Positions 17,536-26,607 of a stretch of DNA of 64,000 nt are shown here, piece by piece. The stretch is from Halobacillus litoralis (GTDB lineage: Bacteria > Bacillota > Bacilli > Bacillales > Halobacillaceae): contig NZ_JAIVAJ010000004.1 of NCBI RefSeq assembly GCF_020171725.1, positions 124,001 through 188,000 of the forward strand, given 5' to 3'. The position numbers and the translations under genes were made by a program. The notes beneath the pieces were generated by a model that saw only the letters and a list, made by a program, of their open reading frames with translations, had not been told where the DNA came from and made no database searches. The stretch's first letter is position 1, and every line of letters begins with the position of its first letter.

Positions 17536-18756
17536 TTGTCTGAGGTAATCAAAAAAGGAAATAAAAAAGTCTATGATGGCTATAAATCATTTCAATATTT
17601 AGAAGCAGGTAAAGACTTCAAAGAGTATAAGTTGGCTGAGGAAATCGAACGTGTACCAAGTTTCTCTTACCCAGTTTCGAATGACCAGGAAGCCTATGTT
17701 CAATCCATCCTGGAAGAGGACCTGATGATTTCGATGCACGAGCATACCTTCATTGCCCCGGAGGATTTAAATCAGTTTTACGAGTTCCGGCGCCAGGGGC
17801 GTGATTTCACGGCATTTGAAGCGTTGAGCCATTCCGGGCTTGATGTCATCTTCGAGAACTTTATGGATGGCACGGCGATGATCACCTCGATGGCAGGTTG
17901 GAAGTGGTCAGATGTCATCCATGATTTGGGTATACGCTACAGCGATATCGCCCATCAGGATATGATCATTAAAGCAGAAAGAATCGAAGATCTGACACGT
18001 GCGAAGAAGGAAGGGAAGATCGCTTTTGTCGGCGCGCTGGAATCGGCTTCGATGATCGAAAATGAACTGGATCGTCTAGATGTGCTCTATGGATTCGGCA
18101 TTCGTACGATGGGCGTTTGTTACTCGGAATCCAACATGCTGGGGTCAGGATTACGCGAACCGAATGACGCAGGTTTATCGGTATTTGGAAAGCAGGCGGT
18201 CGAGCGGATGAATAAACTCGGCATTACAGTCGATGTATCGCACGCCGGGGACCAAACAGCGCTGGATACGATTGAGACAAGCACGAAGCCTGTTACGATT
18301 AACCACGCTGGAGCAAGAGGCGTATGGGATACGAAGCGTATGAAGCCGGACAGCGTCATTCAGGCCTGTGCGGAAAAGGGCGGCGTCATTGGTATCGAAG
18401 CTGCACCTCATTCGACGGTATCGGACAACCATCCGCATCATAATATCGATTCCTTTATGGAGCATTTTGAATATACCGCAAACCTTGTAGGCATCGATCA
18501 CGTCGCCTTTGGACCAGATACATTATTCGGGGATCACGTCGGACTGCACAACACGCTTGCCGGACAGCTGTCGATCAAGAGCGCTCAGAAGTCTTCAATG
18601 GAGAGAGTCGAGTACGTGAAAGGTCTTGAGAACCCGGCAGAATGCTTCCCGAATATCATTCGCTGGCTCGTTGCGAAAGGCTACAGCAGAGAAGATATCC
18701 AGAAGGTTGCAGGAGGGAACATTTTACGCGTCCTGAAAGAGACATGGGCAAAATAA
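17536..18756 (+). CDS. Peptidase family M19 (membrane dipeptidase-like)
   Basis: 406 residues with the TIM-barrel dipeptidase pattern: bridging Glu region (GALESASM), VDVSHAG and TINHAG histidines, and the late DHVAFGPD aspartate. The first zinc motif is HEH (MHEHTF) rather than the common HxD, so metal ligation may differ. It hydrolyses dipeptides, in related enzymes often with D- or dehydro-residues. Lack of a signal peptide places it in the cytoplasm, where it would process peptides imported by the surrounding ABC transporter. TTG start after AAAGGGG. Confidence 0.88.
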   Translation: MSEVIKKGNKKVYDGYKSFQYLEAGKDFKEYKLAEEIERVPSFSYPVSNDQEAYVQSILEEDLMISMHEHTFIAPEDLNQFYEFRRQGRDFTAFEALSHSGLDVIFENFMDGTAMITSMAGWKWSDVIHDLGIRYSDIAHQDMIIKAERIEDLTRAKKEGKIAFVGALESASMIENELDRLDVLYGFGIRTMGVCYSESNMLGSGLREPNDAGLSVFGKQAVERMNKLGITVDVSHAGDQTALDTIETSTKPVTINHAGARGVWDTKRMKPDSVIQACAEKGGVIGIEAAPHSTVSDNHPHHNIDSFMEHFEYTANLVGIDHVAFGPDTLFGDHVGLHNTLAGQLSIKSAQKSSMERVEYVKGLENPAECFPNIIRWLVAKGYSREDIQKVAGGNILRVLKETWAK

Positions 18757-18776
18757 CGAGAGAGGAACGATAAAAT

Positions 18777-20408
18777 ATGAGACGAAAATGGTGGCTCTTT
18801 GTAACGATAGTTGTTATGACGATGTTCCTTGCAGCATGTGCCTATGGTGGGGATGAAGCTTCAGAGGAAGCGGAAGGGGCAGAACCTGAGTCTTCGGGTG
18901 AATCAACAGAAGGCGGCTCCATTTCCATTCCGATTGTAGCTGATCCGACCTTCAATCCTTGGCATCCTAATGCTTATGCAGAATCGAACGTCATCAACCG
19001 TGTTATTTTTGACGGATTGACGAAGCCTGGGAAAGACCTTGTACCGGCTCCTGACCTTGCAGAATCGTGGGAAACTTCAGAGGACGGTCTGACATGGACG
19101 TTCAATCTGCGTCAGGATGTGAAATGGCATGATGGAGAAGACTTCACGGCGGAAGATGTTGCCTTTACCTTCAATGAAATTACGTTGAATGAAGAACTCG
19201 GAGCCAACAGTGCTTCTTACTTCGGTCAAGTGGAGAGCGTTGAAGCGGTAGATGAGTACACCGTTCAGTTCAACTTGAGCAGTCCTGTGGCTGCACTCCC
19301 TGCCTATTTGAGCTTCAATACAGAGGTTATTCCGGAGCACATTTTCCAAGGGCAGGATCCATGGAACTTGACGAGCTTCAACAAGGAGAATCCGGTTGGA
19401 ACAGGACCATTCAAGATCAAGTCTTACACATCTGGTCAAAGTGTTGTGCTTGAACGCAACGATGACTACTTCGGCGATACCGCCAAACTGGATGAAGTCG
19501 AGTACAAAATACTTCCGGATGCGAACACGCACGTTGCGCAGCTCTTGAGTGGAGAGCTTTCGATCTTTGCGTTGGATGATACGTCAGCGGTGGAACGGAT
19601 TGAGAGTGCGGATGGAGTGGACGTCAACGGACGCGATACGAACCGATTCTTCTGGCTGATCGTCAACCAGCAGCAGGAGCGGTTCCAGGATGTGAAAGTG
19701 AGACAGGCGATGGAGTATGCGATGGATCGTGAGAACATCATCGATACGGTTCTTCAAGGGTACGGAACGATTGCCAATGCCGGAATCACACCTGCCTTGA
19801 GCGAGTATTACACGGATGATGTGAAGCAGTATCCATATGACCCAGAACAGGCGAAACAGCTTTTGGCTGAAGCCGGATGGGAAGACACAGACGGAGATGG
19901 ATTTGTCGATAAAGACGGCGAGAATTTCGAAATCGTCTTCGATATCGGAATCCAGGGTGACTTGGAAGCCATCGCTCAGCTTGTCCAGCAATACTTGATC
20001 GATGTCGGTCTGGACGTCGAGCTGAACACGATGGATTGGAACACGATGATCGATAAAGTCGTCATTCAGCGTGACTATGCGATGACCTTGAACTGGTGGC
20101 GTTACCCGCCTGATCCGGATTTGAAGGCGTATATGCACTCTGACTTTGCCGATCAAGGTAACAACATTCCAGCTTACCGAAGCGATGAAATGGATCGTCT
20201 TCTAGAAGCAGGAGCGGAAACTAGCAGTGTCGAGGAACGGAAAGAGATTTATACGGAAGCTCAGAAGTTAATGGCAGAAGAACTTCCTTACATGTTCCTC
20301 TGGTACCCACAGGAAGTGCAGGTGAAACGCTCGAATATCAGCGGCGTACCTGAACTCGCCTTTGGTGATACACTTCATTACATTCAAGAGTGGTACATGG
20401 AGGAATAA
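18777..20408 (+). CDS. Peptide ABC transporter substrate-binding lipoprotein
   Basis: 543 residues, SBP_bac_5 (OppA/DppA) family. Lipoprotein signal with lipobox LAAC, then an acidic Ser/Glu-rich linker and the family core (LAESWETSEDGLTWTFNLR, VKWHDGEDFTAEDV). Captures peptides outside the membrane and delivers them to the permeases encoded just downstream. Confidence 0.95.
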   Translation: MRRKWWLFVTIVVMTMFLAACAYGGDEASEEAEGAEPESSGESTEGGSISIPIVADPTFNPWHPNAYAESNVINRVIFDGLTKPGKDLVPAPDLAESWETSEDGLTWTFNLRQDVKWHDGEDFTAEDVAFTFNEITLNEELGANSASYFGQVESVEAVDEYTVQFNLSSPVAALPAYLSFNTEVIPEHIFQGQDPWNLTSFNKENPVGTGPFKIKSYTSGQSVVLERNDDYFGDTAKLDEVEYKILPDANTHVAQLLSGELSIFALDDTSAVERIESADGVDVNGRDTNRFFWLIVNQQQERFQDVKVRQAMEYAMDRENIIDTVLQGYGTIANAGITPALSEYYTDDVKQYPYDPEQAKQLLAEAGWEDTDGDGFVDKDGENFEIVFDIGIQGDLEAIAQLVQQYLIDVGLDVELNTMDWNTMIDKVVIQRDYAMTLNWWRYPPDPDLKAYMHSDFADQGNNIPAYRSDEMDRLLEAGAETSSVEERKEIYTEAQKLMAEELPYMFLWYPQEVQVKRSNISGVPELAFGDTLHYIQEWYMEE

Positions 20409-20421
20409 AGGTCAGATCTGT

Positions 20422-20449
20422 GAAGTGCGCGGGGGTTTTCGCGCACTTC
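20422..20449 (+). other. Intra-operon stem-loop after the binding-protein gene
   Basis: Perfect 10-bp stem GAAGTGCGCG/CGCGCACTTC with no T-run, 13 bases after the stop. Such hairpins commonly stabilise the binding-protein mRNA and lower downstream expression. That role is inferred. Confidence 0.7.
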
Positions 20450-20478
20450 CTATCTATTAGAAAAGGAGGAGAATCTGC

Positions 20479-21429
20479 GTGGTTCGATTTTTACTTAACC
20501 GCTTTGGACAAAGCATCATTCTGCTGTTCATCGTGACCGTGATTACATTCTTCCTCATCAATCTCGCACCAGGCGGTCCGAACGGAGTCATGCGGATGGA
20601 CGCTTCACCTGAAGAACGTCAGGCGATGATTGAACGGCTCGGATTGGATGAGCCGGTCATCATCCGCTATTTCGAATGGGTGGGGAGTGCGCTTCAAGGG
20701 GACCTCGGGACTTCGTTTAACTCGAGTGAAGCCGTTGTGCAGCGTATTGCCGATCGACTGCCGTATACGATTGAATTGACGGTTTTCACCATCATTTTCT
20801 CAGTTGCTGCCGGCATCATACTCGGCGTGATGTCCGCCTTGAAAAGAGGGAAGGCGACCGATCACGTCATCAACTTCTCTAGTGTCATCGGGCTTTCTGT
20901 CCCTTCTTTCTGGCTAGGCCTCATGCTGATTCTACTGTTCTCTGTGGAACTTGGATGGCTTCCTTCATCAGGTGTCGGGCCAAGAGGGGCGGATTTCGAG
21001 TTCGGAGGGTGGCTCTCTCACCTCGCAATGCCGGTCTTGATTTTATCTACGACCGTGCTTCCGAACATCGTCCGGTTCACAAGGTCCTCGATGCTTGAGG
21101 TCATCTCGCAGAACTATATCCGAACAGCACGTTCAAAAGGGGCGAAGGAATTCGTCGTGCTCTATGTACATTCGTTGAGGAACGCTCTGATTCCAATTAT
21201 CAGCATCATCGGGGTGTTGATCCCTCGATTGTTGAGCGGGGCCGTCATTACAGAGGCGATCTTCGGCTGGACTGGAATAGGCACGTTGATCATCGAAGCG
21301 GCGAACGGACGGGATTATCCGTTGATTATGGGCATTACCGTCGTCATCACACTGGTTGTCATCGTCAGTAATCTGGTCGTGGATGTTGTTTATTCTCAAG
21401 TGGATCCACGCGTGAAAAATTTGGCATAG
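20479..21429 (+). CDS. Peptide ABC transporter permease, DppB/OppB type
   Basis: 316 residues, six predicted membrane segments, with the BPD inner-membrane signature (EVISQNYIRTARSKGAKE). GTG start after AAAGGAGGAG. One of two permeases of the importer. Confidence 0.94.
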   Translation: MVRFLLNRFGQSIILLFIVTVITFFLINLAPGGPNGVMRMDASPEERQAMIERLGLDEPVIIRYFEWVGSALQGDLGTSFNSSEAVVQRIADRLPYTIELTVFTIIFSVAAGIILGVMSALKRGKATDHVINFSSVIGLSVPSFWLGLMLILLFSVELGWLPSSGVGPRGADFEFGGWLSHLAMPVLILSTTVLPNIVRFTRSSMLEVISQNYIRTARSKGAKEFVVLYVHSLRNALIPIISIIGVLIPRLLSGAVITEAIFGWTGIGTLIIEAANGRDYPLIMGITVVITLVVIVSNLVVDVVYSQVDPRVKNLA

Positions 21430-21440
21430 GAGGGGACAGA

Positions 21441-22334
21441 ATGTTAGGAGCTTCTTTGAAAGAAGATGTGAATCAAGCAGAACCGCAAGAAGAGAAGCGC
21501 CGGTTTGTTTTACTTACGAGACTGAAGCAGAACAAAGTAGCTTTTTTCTCGCTTTGGTTTTTACTCATCGTTCATTTCGTCGTGTTCGTCGGTCCCGTCC
21601 TTTGGCCACTTTCACCGGATGAACTGACGGACGTGGGAGCTTTGGCGCCGTGGACGCTGCAGCACCCATTTGGAACCGATGATTTAGGACGCGATGTCTT
21701 CGCGCGCATGCTTCACGGTGGGCGTGTGACGCTGCTCGTCGGACTTTGTGCGATGTTGTTTTCACTGATCATCGGGACGATTATCGGGGCTTGTGCCGGG
21801 TTCTTCGGCAAAGTCGTTGAATCGATTCTGATGCGGATCACAGAAGCGATGATGGCGATTCCGAACTTCTTCTTCGTCCTTGTCGCTCTGACTGTTCTTG
21901 GAACGACACCGGTGATGGTCGTAGTCGTCATTGCTCTGACCGGCTGGGTGGAAATCGCACGTGTCGTTTACGGGGAGACGTTGAAGTGGAAGGAGTATGA
22001 ATTTGTGGAAGCCGCGAATGCGGCAGGAGCATCGGCTAGACGGATTCTTCTGAAGTACGTCGTTCCTCAGATTCTCCCGTCCATCATCGTTTCCGGAACG
22101 CTTGCTATTGCTTGGGCGATCCTGACGGAGAGTGCGATCAGTTATCTCGGACTAGGCATCCAACCTCCGACACCGACGTGGGGGAACATGTTGCAAAATT
22201 CCCAACAGTATATTTGGACAGCGCCGATTTTAGGTGTACTTCCGGGTGTAGCGATTACCATCGTCGTACTCGCTTATAACTTCCTCGGTGATGGATTGAG
22301 AGATGCTTTGGATCCTCGATTTGCGAAAAAATAA
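21441..22334 (+). CDS. Peptide ABC transporter permease, DppC/OppC type
   Basis: 297 residues with the DppC-type N-terminal segment, the HPFGTDDLGRDVFARMLHG motif and the coupling-helix region (EFVEAANAAGASARRILLKYVVP). It forms the membrane channel with the preceding permease. Confidence 0.94.
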   Translation: MLGASLKEDVNQAEPQEEKRRFVLLTRLKQNKVAFFSLWFLLIVHFVVFVGPVLWPLSPDELTDVGALAPWTLQHPFGTDDLGRDVFARMLHGGRVTLLVGLCAMLFSLIIGTIIGACAGFFGKVVESILMRITEAMMAIPNFFFVLVALTVLGTTPVMVVVVIALTGWVEIARVVYGETLKWKEYEFVEAANAAGASARRILLKYVVPQILPSIIVSGTLAIAWAILTESAISYLGLGIQPPTPTWGNMLQNSQQYIWTAPILGVLPGVAITIVVLAYNFLGDGLRDALDPRFAKK

Positions 22335-22349
22335 ATAGGAGGAATCATT

Positions 22350-23201
22350 TTGTACATTGAAATCAATGATAATGAGCTCTATTACGAAGTGCTTGGCAAT
22401 CCTGACGGTGAGGTGATCTTCTTCATCCACGGGGCCCCGGGACTTGGAGACTGTCGCGGCGACATCAAAGCCTTCATGGAACTCGGTGACCAATATAAGC
22501 TGGTCTTCATGGATATGAGGGGATCGGGGAGGTCGGGTGGAAATCCGCCTTTCACCCATGAACAGTGGACGGCAGATATCGAGGCTTTGAGGCAAGAGCT
22601 CGTCGGAGCACCGATCAAAATTCTTGGAGGCTCTTATGGCGGATTCCTTACGCTCGAATATGCCATCCGCTATCCAGATAGTGTCACTCACGTCCTCCTC
22701 AGGGACACAGCCGCAAGCAGTGAGTTCGATCGTCTGTCGATCGACAAGGCGCTTGACAGTAGCATACCGGGCATTACGGAAGAGAATATGAATCGTCTGT
22801 TTGAAGGGAAAGTGCATTCAGATGAAGACTTGAAGGAACTCTTCACTTTGATTCAGCCTCTCTACACCGTCGAGTACGATGAGGAAGCTGTGAAGAAGCG
22901 CTTGGATCAAATCTATTACCGCCATGAGACGCATAATTACGCGTTCCGTTACAACAAGCCTGGATTCGACCTTATCGATCAGCTGTCCACAATCAAGGTG
23001 CCGACGCTGGTCACAGTCGGGCGGCATGACTGGGTGACGCCTGTCGTCTGCTCGGAGACGATTGCAGAAGAGGTGCCTCACGCTAAACTGGTCATCTTTG
23101 AAAATAGCGGACATTCTCCGCAACTGGAAGAGAATGCGGACTACCTTGAGCTTGTCCGGTCGTTTTTGAAGGAACATGCAGTTTCTTCAACTCATACATG
23201 A
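22350..23201 (+). CDS. Alpha/beta hydrolase, peptidase S33 (prolyl aminopeptidase-like)
   Basis: 283 residues. Oxyanion region HGAPG, nucleophile elbow GGSYGG with S95, late Asp in VGRHDWVTP and His in NSGHSPQ. The family includes proline iminopeptidases that remove N-terminal residues from peptides. TTG start after AGGAGGAAT. As last gene of the peptide-uptake operon it probably trims imported peptides, complementing the M19 dipeptidase. Other ester or amide substrates cannot be excluded. Confidence 0.85.
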   Translation: MYIEINDNELYYEVLGNPDGEVIFFIHGAPGLGDCRGDIKAFMELGDQYKLVFMDMRGSGRSGGNPPFTHEQWTADIEALRQELVGAPIKILGGSYGGFLTLEYAIRYPDSVTHVLLRDTAASSEFDRLSIDKALDSSIPGITEENMNRLFEGKVHSDEDLKELFTLIQPLYTVEYDEEAVKKRLDQIYYRHETHNYAFRYNKPGFDLIDQLSTIKVPTLVTVGRHDWVTPVVCSETIAEEVPHAKLVIFENSGHSPQLEENADYLELVRSFLKEHAVSSTHT

Positions 23202-23209
23202 ATCAGATT

Positions 23210-23239
23210 AAACCAGGCTGACTTCAGTCTGGTTTTCTT
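23210..23239 (+). terminator. Terminator of the peptide-uptake operon
   Basis: The stem AAACCAG..CTGA / TCAG..CTGGTTT is followed by T's, eight bases past the hydrolase stop. Confidence 0.85.
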
Positions 23240-23294
23240 TTTATGTGAGCGGAGAGGCTTATAGTATACTAGAGAAAATAGAGGAGGAATCAAC

Positions 23295-24074
23295 ATGAAA
23301 TACATAGGAACTTTACTCACCATGTGCGCAGCGCTTCTGCTGTTTGCGCCTGCTGTTTCAGCGGAGGAAGTGGCGGCCGATAAGGAATGGACCGTCACCT
23401 TCAATACCGACATGTACGAAAGCTCGTTCAATGAACAGACCGTTTTCGTCTTGAATGAGGACAATGAGCGAATCGATACGGTCGAGCTTGCACTGGTAGA
23501 AAGCGACGTGTTGAAAGTTGTAAACACAGAGGCATACGCTCCCGGGAGCTACCGATTGATCATCACCGAAAGTGTCCATGCTGTGAGTGGCAAGCATCTT
23601 GTAGACCAAGTGGAAAAAGCGTTCGAAATCCCGGCTGAGCAGGTGGACGAGCCTGAGGAAACGCCGGATGAGACCGGATCATCGGAGCAGATGATCACGG
23701 ACATTTTTGAGCTGACGAATAAAGAGCGCAAAGCAGAGGGGCTTGAGCCTTTCGTCCGTGACGCGGAGCTTGAGGCGCTGGCGAACAAGAAAGCGAAGGA
23801 CTTTTACGAGAACGATTATTTCGCCCACAACTCTCCTGTCTACGGATCGCCGTTTGACATGGTGAGAGAAGCGAACCCTGCCTATAGAAGTGTCGGGGAA
23901 AATATTGCGGCCGGCTATCAATCGGCTGAAGCGGTCGTCGAAGGCTGGATGAACAGCCCCGGTCACCGTGCGAATATTTTGAGCGACCAGGAGCGGATCG
24001 GAATCGGGCATTACCGTTCGAATGAGAATGGAATGGCGTATGATTATTATGTTCAGTTGTTCGGGACTAAATAA
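23295..24074 (+). CDS. Secreted CAP/SCP-domain protein with Ig-like N-domain
   Basis: 259 residues. Signal peptide about 1-23 (ending AVSA), then a domain similar to the SbsA Ig-like fold (WTVTFNTDM..TVFVLNEDNERI) at about 28-115, an acidic linker, and a C-terminal CAP domain (TNKERKAEGLEPF, AHNSP, GENIAAGY, NSPGHRANIL) like YkwD of Bacillus. Extracellular; biochemical role of bacterial CAP proteins is unclear. Confidence 0.92.
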   Translation: MKYIGTLLTMCAALLLFAPAVSAEEVAADKEWTVTFNTDMYESSFNEQTVFVLNEDNERIDTVELALVESDVLKVVNTEAYAPGSYRLIITESVHAVSGKHLVDQVEKAFEIPAEQVDEPEETPDETGSSEQMITDIFELTNKERKAEGLEPFVRDAELEALANKKAKDFYENDYFAHNSPVYGSPFDMVREANPAYRSVGENIAAGYQSAEAVVEGWMNSPGHRANILSDQERIGIGHYRSNENGMAYDYYVQLFGTK

Positions 24075-24083
24075 GATGTGAGG

Positions 24084-24135
24084 GAACCGCAAGTGTGCAG
24101 CTTTAACGGGCTGTGGGGCTTGTGGTTCTTTTTTT
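24084..24135 (+). terminator. Terminator after CAP-domain gene
   Basis: The stem GAACCGCAAG/CTTGTGGTTC, with one wobble, has a long loop and seven T's. Confidence 0.8.
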
Positions 24136-24230
24136 GTGAATTCATTGATTCCTTGAACATCGTCATGGAGGGAATCCTATGGTAAGCTTTGACTAACATA
24201 AGCTTGAATGTAATCTTAAGGAGGTGCACG

Positions 24231-24386
24231 ATGCAGAAGGCGATCACCGTTCATTATCAGTCCGATAAAAAGAACAACGTAGATGAGTTGAATCAGCTGC
24301 TTCAAGAGGGATGGAAGGTTGTATCTCAAAGTCCAGTTGGGTTGGTGCCGATGGTATCTTCACTTGTTGTGCTTGAGAAGGAATAA
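24231..24386 (+). CDS. Small DUF4177-like protein
   Basis: 51 residues with the pattern of a short beta strand, LNQLLQEGWKVVSQSPV, then a strand ending LVVLEKE, as in DUF4177-type proteins. ATG preceded by AAGGAGGTG. Function unknown; family call tentative. Confidence 0.65.
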   Translation: MQKAITVHYQSDKKNNVDELNQLLQEGWKVVSQSPVGLVPMVSSLVVLEKE

Positions 24387-24467
24387 GAAGAGGTTCCCTT
24401 TTTAAGTTGGAGAGCCAGTCATTTGGAATATGGTATTACAATTCCAAAGGAGGAGGAAGGGTTCATC

Positions 24468-25025
24468 ATGAGTCCATCTCAACCAAACAAAGTCAGTTTC
24501 TCGGAATACAAGAAGATCCGGGATGAGAGCGATGAACGACTGGAGTACCTGGACGGTTTCGTTTTCTCCTTGCCTTCTCCTTCGACGAAACACCAGCGCA
24601 TTTCAGCTAAAATGACAGTTGCTCTCTATCAACACCTTGAAGGGACGGACTGTGAAGTGTTCAATGCTCCGTATGACATCGAACTGAAAGATGGCCATGT
24701 AGAAGGGACGCATATCGTGATTCCTGATCTGAGTGTGATTTGTGAGAAAGACATAGGGGAGAACCGCTTCACGGGCGTTCCTTTGTTCATCGTCGAGATT
24801 TTGAGTCCATCCAATCAGTCCCATGATTTAGTTACGAAACTGAACCTCTATATGCAATATGGGGTGAAGGAGTATTGGATCATTAATCCGATGCTGAACG
24901 TTGTGCAAATCTATACGCTGGATGACGAACGACAGTACCAGCAGGCCAATATAGCGAAAGACGAAGGAATGATTGAGTCTACCGTACTTGAAGGGTTTCG
25001 AATATCGCTTGAACGTATTTTTTAA
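24468..25025 (+). CDS. Uma2 family (DUF820) PD-(D/E)XK endonuclease
   Basis: 185 residues. The Uma2 pattern is clear: RLEYLDGFVF near the start, IVIPDLSVIC (catalytic Asp), then FIVEILSPSN..KLNLYMQYGVKEYWIINP. The fold is a restriction-endonuclease type, but the physiological role of Uma2 proteins is unknown. ATG at 24468 follows AGGAGGAGG; the frame is open further upstream without a better site. A terminator follows. Confidence 0.9.
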   Translation: MSPSQPNKVSFSEYKKIRDESDERLEYLDGFVFSLPSPSTKHQRISAKMTVALYQHLEGTDCEVFNAPYDIELKDGHVEGTHIVIPDLSVICEKDIGENRFTGVPLFIVEILSPSNQSHDLVTKLNLYMQYGVKEYWIINPMLNVVQIYTLDDERQYQQANIAKDEGMIESTVLEGFRISLERIF

Positions 25026-25029
25026 TGTT

Positions 25030-25060
25030 TGCTTGTCCTTTTTAGGGCAGGCATTTTTTG
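25030..25060 (+). terminator. Terminator after Uma2 gene
   Basis: The 9-bp stem TGCTTGTCC/GGGCAGGCA with wobbles is followed by six T's. Confidence 0.75.
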
Positions 25061-25118
25061 TGAAAATGTTGAGCATGCAAAAGAGAACAGCTAGAATGAT
25101 AGACGAGGAGATGATGAC

Positions 25119-25577
25119 ATGAATGAAGAACAAATTTTTCAACAAATACAATTAGTCCGTACATCGACATTGAAAGAAATCGAAGGTGTCACAGAAGAGC
25201 AGGCTGATCTTCAGCCGGAAGGATTCAACAATACGATCCGCTGGAACCTCGGTCATATTTACGTCGTGCAGAATTCGCTGATGACAAGGTTCGGTGGCAA
25301 GCCGGTTGAAACGCCGCAGCGCTATCTCGAGCTGTTTGCACCAAGAACGAATCCAGCCGATTGGGAAGGCGAGGTCCCTTCATTGGATGAGTTGAAAAAA
25401 GCGCTGGAAGAACAGCCAGGTGTGTTAAAGAATGTGCTTGCGGGGCAGCTGGACGATGAAGCGGCTCAAGCTTTCCTTGGACTTCCGACCGTTGGGGAGA
25501 TTCTGAATTTCACGTTGTACCATGAAGGTTTACATACGGGAGGCATTAAGGCACTGAAGGCTCAAATAGCTGAATAA
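25119..25577 (+). CDS. DinB-like four-helix protein
   Basis: 152 residues, DinB superfamily with likely metal-binding histidines in NLGHIY (middle) and LYHEGLHTG (C-terminus). In Bacillus such proteins include thiol transferases, for example bacillithiol S-transferase-like proteins. Specific role unknown. Ribosome site GAGGAG. Confidence 0.85.
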   Translation: MNEEQIFQQIQLVRTSTLKEIEGVTEEQADLQPEGFNNTIRWNLGHIYVVQNSLMTRFGGKPVETPQRYLELFAPRTNPADWEGEVPSLDELKKALEEQPGVLKNVLAGQLDDEAAQAFLGLPTVGEILNFTLYHEGLHTGGIKALKAQIAE

Positions 25578-25584
25578 TAGAGAG

Positions 25585-25617
25585 AAGCTGACTGTGTGAT
25601 GTAGTCAGCTTTTTTTA
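25585..25617 (+). terminator. Terminator after DinB-like gene
   Basis: Perfect 9-bp stem AAGCTGACT/AGTCAGCTT followed by T's. Confidence 0.85.
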
Positions 25618-25707
25618 TAGTAAGACAGATTCATGAAACGATTTGCGTCTACAATCGTATGTAACCTAAAGCCCCTTTTCGAAAAAGGACAGACGGGAGA
25701 AGGAACG

Positions 25708-25866
25708 ATGAACAAATCAAAATACCGTGGAATCGGAATTGCTCTGGGTGCAGCCATCGGCACGAGTCTAGGGATCACTTTAGATCAACTGGCGGTGTTT
25801 CTGCCCATCGGTATCATTCTAGGTGTCGTGTTTGGTTCAAAGTTAGGGAGTAGAAGTGAGCGTTAG
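25708..25866 (+). CDS. Small glycine-rich membrane protein
   Basis: 52 residues with two glycine-zipper-like hydrophobic stretches (IGIALGAAIGTSLGI, IGIILGVVFGSKLG). ATG chosen after GAGAAGGA; the frame is open upstream to 25633 without a ribosome site. Unknown function. Confidence 0.7.
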   Translation: MNKSKYRGIGIALGAAIGTSLGITLDQLAVFLPIGIILGVVFGSKLGSRSER

Positions 25867-25894
25867 ATTCATAAATAGATGAGGAGGGATGAAC

Positions 25895-26230
25895 GTGGAG
25901 AATATTCAGGAACTGACATCGCTGGAAGAATGGCGGGATGTTTGGAAGCGTTCGATGGATTCGCCGGTTTTAGTCTTTAAGCACAGCACCTCCTGTATGA
26001 TCAGTGCGAGAGCATTCAAGCAGCTGAAGGCTTTTCAAAAGGAAGGGCGAGTGGACTGCTATATGGTGAAGGTGATTGAAAACAGAACGGTATCGGAGAA
26101 AATAGCGAAGGACACCGATGTCCAACATAAATCACCACAGATTTTCCTTATCGATCAGCAGCAAATCATTTGGAACACATCGCACTGGATGATTACGAAG
26201 AAGCGATTGGAGAAAGTCGTTCCTTCATAA
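25895..26230 (+). CDS. ytxJ: Bacillithiol system redox-active protein YtxJ
   Basis: 111 residues, thioredoxin-like fold with a single active-site cysteine in TSCMIS, as in YtxJ (monothiol bacilliredoxin-like). It would reverse mixed disulfides between proteins and bacillithiol. The ATG at 25889 is one base after the ribosome site, so the GTG at 25895, seven bases after GAGGAGG, is the likelier start. Confidence 0.88.
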   Translation: MENIQELTSLEEWRDVWKRSMDSPVLVFKHSTSCMISARAFKQLKAFQKEGRVDCYMVKVIENRTVSEKIAKDTDVQHKSPQIFLIDQQQIIWNTSHWMITKKRLEKVVPS

Positions 26231-26262
26231 ACTTGGTTTTGGCATAACAATAGGAGGTCACA

Positions 26263-26457
26263 ATGTATCTATTATCGAATCAATTCATGGTAGGCGATAT
26301 GATTGCGCAAGTCATGATGTTCATTATTCTTGCGGTCATCGTAGGCGGAATCGTTGGAGGCATCGCATTAGCGGTCGTGCTGTCGAAGAGGAAATCGAAT
26401 CGATTAAGCCGGCTGGAAGAAAAGGTCGATCAACTGATGGAGGAACGGAATAAGTAA
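26263..26457 (+). CDS. Small membrane protein with C-terminal coiled coil
   Basis: 64 residues. One long hydrophobic segment (residues 11-38, glycine-rich) is followed by a basic helix ending LEEKVDQLMEERNK. ATG after AGGAGGT. A similar but shorter protein follows immediately; the two may act together. Function unknown. Confidence 0.72.
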   Translation: MYLLSNQFMVGDMIAQVMMFIILAVIVGGIVGGIALAVVLSKRKSNRLSRLEEKVDQLMEERNK

Positions 26458-26475
26458 GGGGCAGGAGGAAAAAGG

Positions 26476-26607
26476 ATGGACTTATCAGCAACAATCGTGA
26501 TGATCATAGGCATGCTGCTGACTTGGGGGGTTCCCATCGGTGTGGTCATTTCACTGGTCGTTTTGTTTAAAAAGGTGAACCGCTTGGAGAAGAAGATTGA
26601 AAAATAG
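26476..26607 (+). CDS. Small membrane protein (43 aa)
   Basis: 43 residues: one transmembrane segment then FKKVNRLEKKIEK, the same design as the preceding 64-residue protein. ATG follows GGAGGAAAAAGG, 18 bp after the previous stop. Its 3' end overlaps the convergent minus-strand gene by 41 bp. Confidence 0.68.
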   Translation: MDLSATIVMIIGMLLTWGVPIGVVISLVVLFKKVNRLEKKIEK

